Below, in pieces: positions 8,640 through 18,501 of a DNA stretch of 64,000 nucleotides. The notes under the pieces are model-generated. The model ran no database searches and had not been told where the DNA came from. It saw only the letters and a program-made list of their open reading frames with translations. The DNA is taken from assembly GCA_027494015.1 (NCBI GenBank), contig JAOSJP010000041.1, positions 17,879 through 81,878 on the forward strand, read 5' to 3'. The translations under genes and the position numbers were made by a program. How positions within the stretch are numbered: position 1 is the stretch's first letter; each line of letters starts with the position of its first letter. Source of the DNA: Anaerolineae bacterium. Lineage in GTDB: Bacteria > Chloroflexota > Anaerolineae > Aggregatilineales > Aggregatilineaceae.

Positions 8640-8669
8640 GTAGGGGCGGGTTTGCAAACCCGCCCCTAC
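8640..8669. repeat. 30-bp palindrome (family B), copy 1
   Basis: The half site is GTAGGGGCGGGTTTG followed by its exact reverse complement. Copies occur at 13480, 42137 (GGGAGGG variant), 56458 and 60525, and shorter GTATTG versions at 26350 and 26557. It can form a 15-bp stem. Confidence 0.85.
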
Positions 8670-8808
8670 ACGACATTTGCGCGTATAACCCGCCTTGAAT
8701 GTCAAATCTCTTGAGGGGCGTATGGCAGCGATCCGCCCCTACGGAACCCTTTTCTTCTGATTGTGATGACCATGAAATCTGCCAGGAACACATCAACGGA
8801 AGGTCGCC

Positions 8809-9888
8809 ATGTCTATTGAGGTGACAGCCGGCCCATCCTCCTCTGACGAACGGTTGTTGCGAGAAAGTCTTTTAAGAAGATTGCTCCGCCGCCCCGAGCT
8901 GGGGGCCGTGAGCGGGGCCGCGCTGGTCTGGGTGCTCTTCGCTGTTCTGGCTGGAGATCGCGGGTTTGTTAGCCTGCGCGCGACCGCCAACTTCCTGGAG
9001 GTGGCTTCCGAACTGGGCATCCTGGCGGTCGCGGTGGCGCTGCTGATGATCGGCGGCGAATTCGATCTGTCCATCGGCTCGATCATCGGTGGGGCGGGCA
9101 TGACCGTGGCCATCCTCAGCGTCGAATACCAGTGGAATCTCTGGGCCGCCATCGGCATGGCGCTGCTCTTTTCGCTGGCAGTGGGCGCCATCAACGGCCT
9201 CCTGGTCGTCCGTACCAAACTCCCTTCTTTCATCATCACCCTGGGCAGCCTGTTCATCATTCGCGGGGTCACCATCGGGCTGACGCGCCTGATCACCGGG
9301 CGCACGCAGGTGGGCGGTGTGAAGGCGACGGCGGGCTATGACTCGGCGGCGTCGGTCTTTGCCAGCGCGATCAAAATCACCGACCCGGCTTCCAAGCGCG
9401 GGCTACCGGCGGAGTTCCCGGTTTCGATCCTGTGGTGGCTGGTGATCGCCGCGCTCGCCACCTATGTGCTGCTGCGCACGCGCCCCGGCAACTGGATTTT
9501 CGGCATCGGCGGTGACGCCAACGCAGCGCGCAACGTCGGCGTGCCGGTCAGCCGCATGAAGGTGATCCTGTTCATGGTCACTGCCACCTCGGCCTGGCTG
9601 GTGGGAACGATCCAGGTGCTCTCTGCGGGGGGTGCGGACACCTTGCGCGGCGAGCAGCGTGAATTCTACGCGATCATCGCCGTGGTGATTGGCGGCACGC
9701 TGCTGACTGGCGGCTACGGCTCGGCGCTGGGGGCGGTCTTTGGCGCGCTGACGGTGGGGATGGTGCAACAAGGGATCATCTATACAGGGGTTGACTCTGA
9801 CTGGTTCATGGTCTTCCTGGGAGCGATGCTGATCGTAGCCGTTCTGGTCAACAACTATATTCGCAAACGGGCAGCGGAGGTCAAGTGA
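8809..9888 (+). CDS. Sugar ABC transporter permease, RbsC family
   Basis: 359 residues with about nine to ten hydrophobic segments and family landmarks [25 protein letters not shown] (residues 65-90), LGSLFIIRG and the cytoplasmic coupling segment [20 protein letters not shown]. It forms the membrane channel for the sugar bound by the upstream RbsB-type protein. GGAAGG precedes the ATG. This gene is intact, unlike its neighbours. Confidence 0.9.
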   Translation: MSIEVTAGPSSSDERLLRESLLRRLLRRPELGAVSGAALVWVLFAVLAGDRGFVSLRATANFLEVASELGILAVAVALLMIGGEFDLSIGSIIGGAGMTVAILSVEYQWNLWAAIGMALLFSLAVGAINGLLVVRTKLPSFIITLGSLFIIRGVTIGLTRLITGRTQVGGVKATAGYDSAASVFASAIKITDPASKRGLPAEFPVSILWWLVIAALATYVLLRTRPGNWIFGIGGDANAARNVGVPVSRMKVILFMVTATSAWLVGTIQVLSAGGADTLRGEQREFYAIIAVVIGGTLLTGGYGSALGAVFGALTVGMVQQGIIYTGVDSDWFMVFLGAMLIVAVLVNNYIRKRAAEVK

Positions 9889-9889
9889 C

Positions 9890-9941
9890 GTGAGCGCTGA
9901 CCAGACTCCCATCGTAGAGGCACGCAATATCTCCAAATATT
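9890..9941 (+). pseudogene. Sugar ABC transporter ATPase, only the first ~17 codons present
   Basis: It starts with GTG 9890, one base after the permease stop. MSADQTPIVEARNISKY is the usual beginning of an RbsA/MglA-type ATPase, but immediately afterwards the sequence turns into G-rich low-complexity DNA and no Walker A, signature or Walker B motif follows. The transporter therefore lacks its ATPase in this window. It is either cut by a rearrangement or by an assembly join. Confidence 0.75.
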
Positions 9942-9987
9942 TGGGGGGGTTTTTAGTTGGGGAACCGGAAGGGGGGAGGGGGGGGAC
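9942..9987. other. Low-complexity break point
   Basis: Runs of seven, six and eight G's separated by short T/A-rich pieces replace coding sequence. A plus-strand ABC ATPase is truncated on its left and a minus-strand lipoprotein gene is truncated on its right, so neither reading frame has a natural end here. It probably marks a scaffold join, although a deletion cannot be excluded. Confidence 0.7.
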
Positions 9988-10343
9988 GGCAGCCCCAGGC
10001 GCGGGTCAGCGCACTCGATGGCCCACAGGTCGGCGCTGTCGCCGATGGCGCGGGTTGCTTCGCTCAGCGCCGCGCTGATGGCCTCGGCGCTGGGGTGAGC
10101 CTCGCGCTGCCGGGGGCTGAGCACCAGCAGGGCGGGGACGGGGATCGCCTCCTGGCAGGAGACCGTCTCGCCGAAGATGACGCGATCCCACAGGGCCAGC
10201 GCCGCCGCCTGCGCCGCGCGGACTTCGCCCAGGTGAGCGGCGAGGTCGGCGCGCACCTGGCCCGCCGTCACGTCGGCATCACCCCACAACGTGCAGCCCG
10301 CCAGCCCCAGCCCGATGACCAGGCAGATAGCCAACCGCGCCAT
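9988..10343 (-). CDS. Putative lipoprotein, 3' end missing
   Basis: The start at 10343 gives MARLAICLVIGLGLAGCTLWG, a signal peptide with lipobox LAGC, so the mature protein would be lipid-anchored. The next about 100 residues (DVTAGQVRADLAAHLGEVRAAQAAALALWDRVIFGE) are helical and unrecognised, with Cys in VSCQEAIPV and IECADPRLG. The frame runs into the G-rich break and then reads antisense ATPase sequence, so the true C-terminus is missing. Confidence 0.6.
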
Positions 10344-10449
10344 GCGCTCTCCCCACGCGCGCCACACGCCCGGCGGCGCGTGTAGCCATTCTACGCCCGG
10401 ACACGGTACAATGCGAGCCGCGTCCCGCGCATGGGAGAGACGTTCGCGC

Positions 10450-11733
10450 ATGACCGTTCGCCGCTGGCTGGCCGCTATCCTGCTGGTGACCGTCCTGGGA
10501 CGGGTCGCCTTCATCCTGCTTTTCGACCACACGCTCTCGTTGCAAACGTCCGGCTACGACACCTATGCCGTCAACGTGGTCGAGGGGCGCGGCTATACCC
10601 GCTTCGACGACCGCAGCGGCGACTCCGACCTGCCGCCGCTCTACCCGTTCTTTCTGGTGGGCGTCTACAAGGTGCTGGGGCGCGACCCCATCGCGGTGGC
10701 CGTCGTGCAGATCGGGCTGGACGTGCTGACCGTCCTGCTGCTGTTCTGGATCGGGCGGCGCGTGGCGGGGGAAGCGGTCGGGCTGCTGGCGGCGGCCTTC
10801 TACGGCGCGTACCCGTACCTGCTCTACCAGAACCTGACGCTCAACGACACGGGCGTGTTCATCTTCCTGCTGACCGCTGGGATCGCGGCGGCGTACAAAG
10901 CCCGCGATACCCGCAGCCCGCGCTGGGCGGCGGCGCTGGGCGTCGCCTGCGGGCTGGGCGCGCTGACCAAGACGCTGATCGTGCTGGTTCTGCCGCCCCT
11001 GGCGCTGTGGTGGTGGCGCGCGCTGGGCCTGCGCCGGGCGGTGACGCTGGGCGCGGCGAGCGGGATCGCGCTGGCGCTGGTCGTCGCGCCCTGGGCCGTG
11101 CGCAACACGCGCCTGCACGGGGAGCTGGTGCTGATCAGCACCAACAGCGGCAGCAACCTGCATCAGGGCAACAACGCCTGCGTGGCCGACTACCTGGCGC
11201 GCGGCTGGGACGCGCAGTGGGTGACCTGCATCGAGCTGGCCCCGCCGGAATTGAGCGAGACGGAGGCCGACCGCTGGCACCGCGAGCAGGCGCTGACCTA
11301 CCTGCGCGAGCATCCCGGCGAGTGGCCGCGTTTATTCTGGACGAAGCTGTGGGTGCTGTGGAGTCCGGTGATCATGCCCTACGACCTGCCGCCCGACCCC
11401 TACCTGGTGGACGACGCGGTCTTGCAGTTCCACACCCCCGCTTTCGAGGCGGCGCGCGTCGTGCACGCGCTCTACTTCGCGCCGCTGCTGATCCTGGGCA
11501 TCGCCGGGCTGTTCCTCGGCTGGCGCGACCGGCGCGAGATCGCTCCGCTGGGCGCCGTGTTCGCCGCGATCACCGTCGCCTATCTCATCTTTCACCCGTC
11601 CACGCGCTACCGCTCGCCCGCCGATCCCTTCCTGTTCATCCTGGCCGCCTACAGCGTGACGTGGCTGTGGGCGCGGATTATGGCGGGCCGGGCGCGACGC
11701 TGGACGCTGCTGCGGGAGACCCGGCATGGATGA
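10450..11733 (+). CDS. Integral membrane glycosyltransferase, GT39/ArnT-like
   Basis: About 427 residues with around ten membrane segments. The first external loop has the acidic motif region SGYDTYAVNVVEGRGYTRFDD, followed by LPPLYPFFLVGVYKVLG, as in PMT/ArnT-type enzymes that take sugars from a polyprenyl-phosphate donor. The acceptor is unknown. The start at 10450 was chosen for a GGGAGAGACG upstream; ATG 10411 is an alternative. It heads a four-gene operon with overlapping ends, all pointing to surface polysaccharide or glycan assembly. Confidence 0.8.
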   Translation: MTVRRWLAAILLVTVLGRVAFILLFDHTLSLQTSGYDTYAVNVVEGRGYTRFDDRSGDSDLPPLYPFFLVGVYKVLGRDPIAVAVVQIGLDVLTVLLLFWIGRRVAGEAVGLLAAAFYGAYPYLLYQNLTLNDTGVFIFLLTAGIAAAYKARDTRSPRWAAALGVACGLGALTKTLIVLVLPPLALWWWRALGLRRAVTLGAASGIALALVVAPWAVRNTRLHGELVLISTNSGSNLHQGNNACVADYLARGWDAQWVTCIELAPPELSETEADRWHREQALTYLREHPGEWPRLFWTKLWVLWSPVIMPYDLPPDPYLVDDAVLQFHTPAFEAARVVHALYFAPLLILGIAGLFLGWRDRREIAPLGAVFAAITVAYLIFHPSTRYRSPADPFLFILAAYSVTWLWARIMAGRARRWTLLRETRHG

Positions 11734-12625
11734 CGCGAGCTACCAGGAGAAACTGGCCGGCGAGGCCGCCCTGTGGGGGCGCGTGGCCGAGGAACAGGCG
11801 GAGCGTGTGCCCCCTGACTGGCGCTATCACCGCGATCTGCGCCACAACGCCGTCGTTCACGCGCGCGACATTGACGCGCTGCTGGCCCGCATCATCCCCG
11901 GCATGAAGGCGCTGGAGCTTGGCTGCGCGTCCGGTTGGCTGACCCTGGCGATGGCCCAGCGCGGGGCTGCGGCGCATGGGATGGACATCAGCGAGGGGGC
12001 GATTGCCGTCGCCCGCGCTTACTACGAGTCGATCAAGGGCACAGTGCCCGGCACAGCCACCTATGCGCTGACAGACCTCAACGCGCTCGATCTGCCGCCT
12101 GCCACCTACGACGTGATCGCCGCCAAAGGTGTGCTGCATCACCTGGTGCGCCTGGAACACGTCATTGACCAGGTGCACGCGGCGCTCAAGCCGGGCGGGT
12201 TGCTCTGGGTCTCGGATACGCACGGCGACGAATCCCTGCCGGTGACGCTGCTGGCTGGCGCGCTGACGCTGGCCCTGCCCACGCAGGTCTCCTACCGCGA
12301 GAAGGTGCGCGGCCTGCTGCGTTTCGGCCTGCGCGCGCCGCAGCGAGTCAAGGCCAGCATCCAGGCGGACGGCCTCTCACCGTTCGAGGGCGCGGGGCGC
12401 GACCAGGACTGGGTCGCGCTGGTCCGGCAACGCTTCGCCATCGAGCGGGCGGCGCGCAAGCCCGCCGTGACCGGTTATGTGACCGCGCAGCTTGCGCTGC
12501 CCGATCGGGTCGCCGTTCCTTTGCTGCGCGCGCTGGCCGTCCCCGACCGCTGGGCAGTCCGGCTGGGCCTGCTGCGCAGCACCGGCGTCGTGCTCTTCGC
12601 GCGCAAGGAAGAAGAGACGCGGTGA
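11726..12625 (+). CDS. Class I SAM-dependent methyltransferase
   Basis: 299 residues. Motif I is ALELGCASGWLTLAMA (about 57-72), followed by MDISEGAIAVARAYYES and the post-motif segment DVIAAKGVLHHLVRLEHVIDQVHAALKPGGLLWVSD. The start overlaps the upstream glycosyltransferase by eight bases and the end overlaps the next gene by four, so translation is coupled. It probably methylates a sugar or glycolipid made by this operon. Confidence 0.85.
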   Translation: MDDASYQEKLAGEAALWGRVAEEQAERVPPDWRYHRDLRHNAVVHARDIDALLARIIPGMKALELGCASGWLTLAMAQRGAAAHGMDISEGAIAVARAYYESIKGTVPGTATYALTDLNALDLPPATYDVIAAKGVLHHLVRLEHVIDQVHAALKPGGLLWVSDTHGDESLPVTLLAGALTLALPTQVSYREKVRGLLRFGLRAPQRVKASIQADGLSPFEGAGRDQDWVALVRQRFAIERAARKPAVTGYVTAQLALPDRVAVPLLRALAVPDRWAVRLGLLRSTGVVLFARKEEETR

Positions 12626-13908
12626 ACCTGCTGCACGTCATCCCCTATTACGCGCCGGCCTGGGCCTACGGCGGCTCGGTGCGCGCGGCGACCGAGCTAA
12701 CCCGCGCGCTCGTCCGGGCCGGGCATCGCGTCACCGTGCTGACTACCGACACGCTCAGCCCGCACGAGCGCGCGCCCGCCCTGCGCGAGACGCTCGACGG
12801 CGTGGAGGTGGTGCGCGTCCGCAACCTGAGCAACGCCCTGCGCGGGCGGCTCAACCTCTCCACGCCGCGCGGCATGGCTGCCACCGCCCGCGCGCTGATC
12901 GTCGAGCGGCAGATCGATCTGGTGCACTGCCACGAATTGCGCACCGTCGAGACTCTGCGCGTCGCGGCGGCGGCGAAGTCGCTCGGCGTGCCGGTCGTCG
13001 TGTCGCCGCACGGCACGCTGCCCACCACCACCGGACGCCCGGCGTTCAAGCGGGCGTGGGACCGGCTGCTCGGCGGGCGGCTGCTGTCGCGCTGCGACGG
13101 TGTGATCGCCCTCACCCGCGACGAAGCGGCGGATGCGCGGGCGCTGTGGGCTGCGCGCGGGATAGACATCCCCATCCACATCGTGCCCAACGGCGTGCAC
13201 CTGGACGAATTCGCCGCGCTGCCCGCCAGAGACGCCGCCCGCGCGCGCTGGAGCCTGGGCGAGGGGCCGGTGGTCTTGTTCCTGGGGCGGCTGCACGCGC
13301 GCAAGGGGCTGCAACTGCTGCTGCCCGCCTTCGCCGGGGCGCTGGCGCACGTGCCGGAGGCGCGGCTGCTGGTCGCCGGGCCGGACGAGGGGATGCTGGC
13401 CGCGCTGACGGCGCAGGCCCGCGCGCTTGGCCTGACCGGTGGGGATGATACGAAATGGAGCCGCGATGAGGATGCCCCTGTAGGGGCGGGTTTAGAAACC
13501 CGCCCCTACACCAACACAACACACAGCGAAGCGCGCGTCCTCTTCACCGGCCTGCTGGCCGGCCCCGACCGCCTGGCGGCGCTGGCCGCCGCCGACCTCT
13601 TCGCCCTGCCCGCCGAGGGTGAGGGCTTCTCGGTGGCCGCCCTCGAAGCGCTGGCCTGTGGCCTGCCCGCCCTGCTGACGCCCGGCTGCCACTTCCCCGA
13701 AGCGGCGGAGGCGGGAGCGGGCGTCGTCGTCCCGCGCGAAGTCGAGTCGCTGCGCGCGGCGCTGGTCGCCCTGCTGTCCGACGCTGACCGCCGCGCGGAG
13801 ATGGGACGGGCGGCGCGCGGCCTGGTTGAGGCGCGCTACACCTGGCCGCAGATCGTCACGCAGATGGAAGCGGCCTACGCCGCCGTGCTCGCCAGGAAGC
13901 GCCCGTGA
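12622..13908 (+). CDS. Glycosyltransferase family 4 with an in-frame palindrome insertion
   Basis: 428 residues of GT-B fold. The N-terminal domain starts MNLLHVIPYYAPAWAYGGSVRAATELTRAL. The donor domain has VLFLGRLHARKGLQLLL and the E-x7-E region GEGFSVAALEALACGLPALLT. Between LTAQARALGLTG and RVLFTGLLAGPDRLAALAAADLF, which are adjacent in the family, lie about 30 extra residues (GDDTKWSRDEDAPVGAGLETRP and so on) encoded by 13441-13530, containing a family B palindrome. The frame is kept, so the protein may still fold with a surface loop. The gene is coupled at both ends by ATGA or GTGA overlaps. Confidence 0.88.
   Translation: MNLLHVIPYYAPAWAYGGSVRAATELTRALVRAGHRVTVLTTDTLSPHERAPALRETLDGVEVVRVRNLSNALRGRLNLSTPRGMAATARALIVERQIDLVHCHELRTVETLRVAAAAKSLGVPVVVSPHGTLPTTTGRPAFKRAWDRLLGGRLLSRCDGVIALTRDEAADARALWAARGIDIPIHIVPNGVHLDEFAALPARDAARARWSLGEGPVVLFLGRLHARKGLQLLLPAFAGALAHVPEARLLVAGPDEGMLAALTAQARALGLTGGDDTKWSRDEDAPVGAGLETRPYTNTTHSEARVLFTGLLAGPDRLAALAAADLFALPAEGEGFSVAALEALACGLPALLTPGCHFPEAAEAGAGVVVPREVESLRAALVALLSDADRRAEMGRAARGLVEARYTWPQIVTQMEAAYAAVLARKRP
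13480..13509. repeat. 30-bp palindrome (family B) inside the GT4 coding sequence
   Basis: GTAGGGGCGGGTTTA then GAAACCCGCCCCTAC, one mismatch from a perfect palindrome. It is the only copy of this family seen inside a gene in the window, translated in frame as VGAGLETRPYT. Confidence 0.85.
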
Positions 13909-15461
13909 TGGACGCCGGGACGCCCCTCCCCGCGCCGGACGCGGCGACGGGTGGCTTCACCTCTGCAGTGGCGCAGCGCGCGGCGCGCAACGTCACCGCC
14001 CTGGCCCTGTCCAACATCGCCTCGAAGGGCGTGCTCTTCGCCTGGCAGTTGGTGCTGGCGCGCTGGCTGGGCGCGGAAGGCTACGGCATTTACGGGACGA
14101 TTGGCGCGCTGCTGGCCGTCGGCGCGGCCATCCCCGACTTCGGCATGGGGCTGATCGTCATCCGCGACGTGGCCAACCGTCCCCAGGATGCCAACCGCTA
14201 CCTGACGGCCACGCTCACGCTGCAACCGATCCTGGCCGCGCTCGGCTACGCCGTGCTGACGGTTGCCGCCTTCCTGTTCGGTTACGAGGCGGAATTGCGC
14301 GCGCTGCTGGCCTTCGCCGCGCTCAGCCTGCTGGTGGACGCGCTGGGCACCATGTGCCACAACCAACTGCTGGCGGTCGAGCGCATGGTCATCCCCGCCG
14401 CCATCGCCACCGGGCATGTGCTCGTCCTGGTCGTCCTGGCCGGGATCGCGCTGGCGGCGGGCGCGGGGCTGTGGGGGCTGTACGCGGCCACGTTGGTCGC
14501 CGGGCTGCTGCGCGCGGCGGTCTACTGGGCGGCGCTGCTGCGCGTCGGGGCGCGCCCGCAGTTCCCCGTTGACCGGGCGGTGGCGCGCGGGCTGCTGGTC
14601 GCCGGCTGGCCCATCGCCGTGACCTCCTTCCTGGCCCTGGCCTACCAGCACGCCGACAAGCTGATCACCACCGCCCTGATCGGGGCGGAAGGTACCGGGC
14701 AGCTTACGGCGGGCTTCGTCATCGTCTTCGGCGTGATCGAGCTGCTCAGCACGACGGTGCTGGTGGCTGTTTTCCCGCTGATGTCGCGCACCTACGCGGG
14801 CGGGCAGCGCCGCCTGTTCGAGGTCATGCTGGAGAAGCTGGCCTTCTTCAACCTGACGCTCAGCCTGCCCATCGCCATCTTCACCTCGCTGCTGGCCGTG
14901 CCGCTCTCCGCCTGGGTTTTCGGGGCGGAGTTCACGCGCACCGCCGACGTGCTGCGCATCCTCATCTGGTACACGGTGGTGACGATGATCGTCAACGTCT
15001 TCGCCAAGGCGCTGCTGGTGCAGAACCGCCAGCGGCGGCTGATGATCATCCGCATAGGCGGGCTGGCGCTCAACGTGGCCCTGCTGCTGGTGTTGCTGCC
15101 CGCGTTGGACGTGCCCGGCGCGGCGGTCGCCACGCTGATCGCCGAGTCGGCCATCCTGCTGGCCGTGCTGCGCTCGTTCACCTTCCCGGCGGACTGGTGG
15201 GCGCGGGTGATCAATCATCTGTGGCGCATGGCGCTGGTCGGCGCGCTGCTGGCGGGGATCGTGCTGGCCCTGCGGACGGTGCACCCGCTGCTGGCGGCGC
15301 TGGTCGGCGCGCCGGCCTATGGAGCGCTGCTGCTGCTCAGCGGGGCGCTCGCCCGCGACGACTGGGACCTGATCTACCGCCTGGCGACGGCCATGCCCGG
15401 CGGGGCGATCATCGGGCGCTGGTGGCGGCGGGAGCTGACACCTCCGCCGCCTGGGTACTAG
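13905..15461 (+). CDS. Polysaccharide flippase, Wzx/MATE-like
   Basis: 518 residues with about 14 membrane helices. The N-terminal RNVTALALSNIASKGVLFAWQLVLARWLGAEGYGIYGTIGALLAV is the typical polysaccharide_synt start, and WPIAVTSFLALAYQHADKLITTALIGAEGTGQL is the mid-protein family signature. It moves lipid-linked oligosaccharides across the membrane. The start overlaps the GT4 stop by four bases. It is the last gene of the operon; the stop lies against the edge of a repeat element. Confidence 0.9.
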   Translation: MMDAGTPLPAPDAATGGFTSAVAQRAARNVTALALSNIASKGVLFAWQLVLARWLGAEGYGIYGTIGALLAVGAAIPDFGMGLIVIRDVANRPQDANRYLTATLTLQPILAALGYAVLTVAAFLFGYEAELRALLAFAALSLLVDALGTMCHNQLLAVERMVIPAAIATGHVLVLVVLAGIALAAGAGLWGLYAATLVAGLLRAAVYWAALLRVGARPQFPVDRAVARGLLVAGWPIAVTSFLALAYQHADKLITTALIGAEGTGQLTAGFVIVFGVIELLSTTVLVAVFPLMSRTYAGGQRRLFEVMLEKLAFFNLTLSLPIAIFTSLLAVPLSAWVFGAEFTRTADVLRILIWYTVVTMIVNVFAKALLVQNRQRRLMIIRIGGLALNVALLLVLLPALDVPGAAVATLIAESAILLAVLRSFTFPADWWARVINHLWRMALVGALLAGIVLALRTVHPLLAALVGAPAYGALLLLSGALARDDWDLIYRLATAMPGGAIIGRWWRRELTPPPPGY

Positions 15462-15663
15462 AGCGTGTTATGAACCTGGTACCCTTGACAAGGGAGAGGG
15501 GCGCTCTGTTGACCTCACCCCCTGGCCTCGCTGCGCTCGGCCTTTCCCCCTCTCCATGCATGGAGAGGGGGAGTCGAGGCGCACCAGCGCCGAGACGGGG
15601 GTGAGGTAAACCCGGAGCTACCCAAAACCGCTGGGGAAAGACAGGGCCGTCAGTGCATAACAG
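15460..15663. mobile_element. ~200-bp element (family E) enclosing a long hairpin, copy 1
   Basis: It starts AGAGCGTGTTATGAAC and ends with GTGCATAACAGCCTCT, whose reverse complement matches the start at 13 of 16 positions. Inside is a 98-bp hairpin (family C) at about 15511-15610, followed by GGAGCTACCCAAAACCGCTG. A second copy is at 15769-15970 in the same orientation, and the ends recur, inverted, around the tandem array at 45919-47118. Confidence 0.75.
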
Positions 15664-15768
15664 CCTCTAGCGGACAGCCATCAGCTATCAGCAGTCAGCC
15701 ATCAGCAGTCAGCGAAAACCTCCGATCTGTGTCTTTGACTGAAAGCTGATGGCTGAAAGCTGATAGCT
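15664..15768. repeat. Hairpin of AGCAGTCAGCCATC/GATGGCTGAAAGC type
   Basis: Short tandem units CATCAGCAGTCAGC are followed, after about 35 bases, by the inverse AAAGCTGATGGCTGAAAGCTG. It lies between the two family E copies. Non-coding. Confidence 0.6.
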
Positions 15769-15970
15769 AGAGCGTGTTATGAACTTGGTACCCTTGACAA
15801 GGGAGAGGGGCGCGCTGTTTACCTCACCCCTGGCCTCGCTGCGCTCGGCCTTTCCCCCTCTCCATGCCTGGAGAGGGGGAGTCGAGGCGCGCCAGCGCCG
15901 AGACGGGGGTAAGGTCAACCAGGAGCTACCCAAAACCGCTGGGGAAAGACAGGGCCGTCAGTGCATAACA
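15769..15970. mobile_element. ~200-bp element (family E), copy 2
   Basis: It is nearly identical to the copy at 15460 in ends, 98-bp hairpin core (about 15818-15918) and right arm. It ends about 70 bases before the ornithine cyclodeaminase-type gene. Confidence 0.75.
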
Positions 15971-16041
15971 GCTAGAGTCAGGCAGAGAGAATCGTCGGGC
16001 GGCAGCAGCCAACCTGCGCCAGGAGAGGAGATCAACCGGAC

Positions 16042-17002
<961 letters not shown>

Positions 17003-17013
<11 letters not shown>

Positions 17014-18190
17014 TGCTGTACGAGTAGCGGCCCCTGACCAGATCGCCCTCGGCGAAGCGCTCGAAGCGGAACTGGTGCGGGTCAATCGGGCAGCGCTTCT
17101 CGCCGGTGACCAGGTCAGCGAGCATCTCGCCGACGACCGGGGCCATCTTGAAGCCGCTGCCGCTCCACCCGTAGGCGCAGATGAAGCCCTCCAGCCCCGG
17201 CATCCGCCCAAGAATCGGATGCCAGTCGGGGGTTACGTCGTACAGGCCCGCCCAGCCTTTGCGAATCTCCGCCTCGCCCATCGCCGGCACGCGGTGCTCG
17301 GTGTGCTCGGCCATCTCGATGGTGAAGTCCATGTCCACCGTTTCGGCGTAGTGATCGGGGTCTGCCTTGTTGGCCGCTTCCGAGGCTTCGAGCGAGCCGG
17401 AGAGAGTGAGGCGTCCGGTCTCCGGGCGCAGGTAGAAGCCCTGGATGAAATCGCCGATGAAGGGGTGCAGCACGTCCAGGCTCTCCGGGCGCTGGAAGAC
17501 GGCGACCTGGTGCCGGCTGGACTCGACCGGCGTCTCGTAGCCCGCGCTCAGCGCCAGACGCGCGCCCCAGGGTCCGGCGGCGTTGATCACCACCGGCGCG
17601 CTGTAGTCGCCCTGGCTGGTTGTCACGCCGGTGACGCGCCCGCCTGCCGAGCTAATCGCCGTCACTTCGACGCCCTGGGCAATCGTCGCGCCGAGGTCTT
17701 TGGCGCGAGCCGCGTAGGCGTTGGTGGCCATCACGCCGTCGGCGCAGCCGGAGTCCGGCTCATAGGCCCCGCCGCCGATGTCCTCGATGTTCAGGTAGGG
17801 CGCGAGCGCCTGCACCGCCTGGGCGTCCAGGAATTGGGTGTTGATCCCCACGCCCTGCTGCAAGGCGATGTTGGCCTTCAGCCCTTCCAGGTCGTGCGGG
17901 CCGACGATGAACAGCGCGCCGGTCTGCACCCAGCCCACGTCGCCGCCCACTGCCCCCTCGAAATCCTGCCAGACGTGCAGCGAGCGCAGCGCCATGCGCG
18001 CCGTGATCTCGTTGGAGTAGTGCTGGCGCACCAGCCCCACCGTGCGCCCGGTGCCGCCCGCCGCCAGGTAGCTTTTCTCCAGCAGGGTGACGCGGTGCCC
18101 GCGCAGCGCCAACTGGTAGGCGGCGCTCGTCCCCGTGATGCCGCCGCCGATGATGATCACATCCGCCGTTTGTTGAGCCATCATCTTCAC
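17003..18190 (-). CDS. FAD-dependent oxidoreductase, D-amino acid oxidase/sarcosine oxidase family
   Basis: 395 residues. The FAD dinucleotide-binding motif VIIIGGGITGTSAAYQLALRG lies at the N-terminus, then TGRTVGLVRQHYSNEITARMA, and the C-terminal FAD motif ICAYGWSGSGFKMAPVVGEMLADLV. The family oxidises secondary or D-amino acids (sarcosine, glycine betaine products, proline). The nearby liv transporter and cyclodeaminase-like gene suggest amino-acid catabolism. Confidence 0.87.
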
Positions 18191-18501
18191 ATCCTGTTCA
18201 GGTTAGAAAGAGCCAAACAGGGCGCATTTCACGACAGGGGGCGAGATTATTGAACCGCAGAGGCGCAGAGGACGCGGAGAAGTAAGCCCAGGCAAGGAAT
18301 TGAAGAGGCGAGTTGCCGTGCCCCGGTTTACCTCACCCCCGCTCGGCGCTAGTGCGCCTCGCCGCCCCCTCTCCATGCATGGAGAGGGGGCAAGGCCGAG
18401 CGCAGCGAGGCCAGGGGGTGAGGTAAACCACTCTGCGCCCTCTGCGTCTTTGCGGTGAATCTTTGCCCCGGCGGTGAAATGCGCCCGCCCAACACATCCT
18501 G
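18191..18501. other. Intergenic region of nested hairpins
   Basis: No gene is seen. An outer inverted pair, ACCGCAGAGGCGCAGAGGACGCGG (18255-18278) and CTCTGCGCCCTCTGCGTCTTTGCGGT (about 18432-18457), encloses a complete family C long hairpin at 18327-18427. Confidence 0.65.

Larger units (their letters stand above)
8144..8808. other. Intergenic region of nested repeats
   Basis: No gene is seen in 665 bases inside what should be one transport operon. It contains a GTGCGTGC.AAACCTGTCAGGTAGGGGC repeat (about 8199-8230) interrupted by a 257-bp element (8235-8491), then CGCAGGGGCGTATGG/CCACACGCCCCTGCG (about 8507-8538), a GTAGGGGCG palindrome at 8640 and a diverged one near 8714-8745. Confidence 0.6.

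Noticed and set aside
8144..8808. Group II intron or retron in the gap before the permease
   Set aside because: No domain V, no reverse transcriptase and no intron ends were found; a MITE with target duplication explains the gap better.
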